From Nocardiopsis dassonvillei_B (lineage in GTDB: Bacteria; Actinomycetota; Actinomycetes; Streptosporangiales; Streptosporangiaceae): a stretch of 64,000 nt of DNA. The stretch covers positions 3,720,001 to 3,784,000 of the forward strand of contig NZ_OZ186815.1 of NCBI RefSeq assembly GCF_964273065.1. Reading direction: 5' to 3'. The notes below the pieces were generated by a model. It ran no database searches. It was not told where the DNA came from and saw only the letters and a program-made list of their open reading frames with translations. The position numbers were made by a program, and so were the translations under genes. Shown one piece after another: positions 63,395 to 64,000 of this stretch. How positions within the stretch are numbered: position 1 is the first letter of the stretch; each line of letters begins with the position of its first letter.

Positions 63395-64000
63395 CGCGCC
63401 TCGCCTTCGTCGCGTCCGTTGCGCCGTGAGAAGTCGGTGAGGTAACTGCTCACCATCCGCTTCGCCTCGTTGATGAGGTCCGGGTCGCCCTCGGGGTCGT
63501 TGCGGAACGCCAGCTTGAGCACCGCGTCGGCGGCCTCGACGGCCACGTGGACGGCCCGGTCGAGGTCGTCGTCGTCGGAGATGCCGGAGGCGGACACGAC
63601 GATCTGGCGCAGCCGGATAGAGATGACCCGGTTGTTGTCCGTGCCGCCGTTGAGCAGGCGGGTGTCGACGATGTCGCCGAAGTGCAGGCTGCGAAAGCCC
63701 GGCACGTTGCGGTGCATGTCGATGTACTCGTCGACGATGGCGTCGACCGCGGTGGTCCAGTGGCCGAACGACGCCCCGGCGAGGCGTTCGGTGATCCGAG
63801 CGCCGAACTGGTCGAGGAACCGCAGGCCCAGGGCCTGGGTGATCGCCTTCTTGTCGGGGAAGAACTGGTACACCGAGCCGATCGCCACCCCGGCGCGTTC
63901 GGCGATCCGCGTGGTGGAGAGGTTGTCGTAGCCGACCTCGTCCAGGATCTCCGCGCAGCAGTCGAGCATCCGCTGGACGCGGAGCATGCTGCGCTGCTGG
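63388..64000 (-). CDS. TetR-family regulator, 5' end outside window
   Basis: The frame continues past the right edge (upstream sequence reads QQRSMLRVQRMLD), so ATG 63987 is probably internal. HTH: RIAERAGVAIGSVYQFFPDKKAITQAL, in which VGSVYQFF-type sequence is the recognition helix. The ligand-binding helices include VDAIVDEYIDMHRNVPGFR and a C-terminal TetR_C-like region ending GRDEGEARW. It is followed by, and translationally overlaps, the serine-less alpha/beta-hydrolase gene, which may bind the same ligand class. Target operator not identifiable because the upstream DNA is missing. Confidence 0.92.
   Translation of the reverse strand, partial: QQRSMLRVQRMLDCCAEILDEVGYDNLSTTRIAERAGVAIGSVYQFFPDKKAITQALGLRFLDQFGARITERLAGASFGHWTTAVDAIVDEYIDMHRNVPGFRSLHFGDIVDTRLLNGGTDNNRVISIRLRQIVVSASGISDDDDLDRAVHVAVEAADAVLKLAFRNDPEGDPDLINEAKRMVSSYLTDFSRRNGRDEGEARW

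Overview
The window is chromosomal DNA of a very high-GC actinomycete. The 16S rRNA (V1-V3 stretch near 48330-48560), the many SD-less -10/start arrangements and the gene content (SARP regulator, BldG/RsbW pair, WblA/WhiB4-type protein, Tad pilus genes, AA10 LPMO) fit Nocardiopsaceae, most likely Nocardiopsis. I see no integrase, transposase, phage gene or CRISPR array; the region looks like core chromosome with two decayed genes.

Layout. 1-2455 (-): three-gene operon of single-pass membrane proteins of unknown role. 3131-6483 (+): a small unknown gene between two perfect hairpins, then a large AfsR/SARP-type regulator. 6416-10579: frameshifted DUF2236 gene, a 174-aa unknown, a secreted copper monooxygenase (AA10), a wrecked ABC exporter, an L7/L12-like two-repeat protein and a membrane protein. 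11023-12709: small proteins and tRNA-Pro(CGG). From 12784 to about 47600 the gene order follows a conserved actinobacterial block, known to me from M. tuberculosis Rv3649-Rv3683 and S. coelicolor SCO3548-SCO3580, though rearranged: metallophosphoesterase, GatB/YqeY, class A PBP, wblA, two ArsA-like ATPases, DUF4177, RidA, Nudix, metallo-beta-lactamase-fold hydrolase, crp, nth, Nudix, MarP protease, RsbW-like/bldG, MrfA-type helicase, Tad/Flp pilus locus with ssd, a candidate Ms1/scr3559-type 6S-like RNA, a Fic-like protein, acs, holin-like protein, EphE-like hydrolase, DUF309 and hppA. 48266-53474 is a complete 16S-23S-5S rRNA operon with no tRNA in its spacer. 53517-64000 holds serB, a DUF1707 protein, an ABC ATPase, an SPFH protein, a TSUP permease, an HD hydrolase, a serine-less alpha/beta hydrolase and a TetR regulator cut by the right edge, interspersed with GC-rich tandem repeats.

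How parts connect. Crp is encoded at 22691-23377 and a good Crp-type operator lies just upstream of it; a perfect TGTGA-N6-TCACA palindrome also lies about 54 bp before the first rRNA promoter, so growth-linked control of rRNA by Crp is a concrete hypothesis. BldG and its RsbW-like partner form a partner-switching pair. The Tad locus is split into an assembly operon (ssd-tadA-tadB-tadC, minus strand) converging on a pilin operon (plus strand) that ends with an unusual repeat-bearing membrane protein.

Limits: no database search or folding program was available. Start codons were chosen by eye from SD sequences, overlaps and TANNNT boxes placed 6-9 nt before start codons. Rv/SCO correspondences are from memory.
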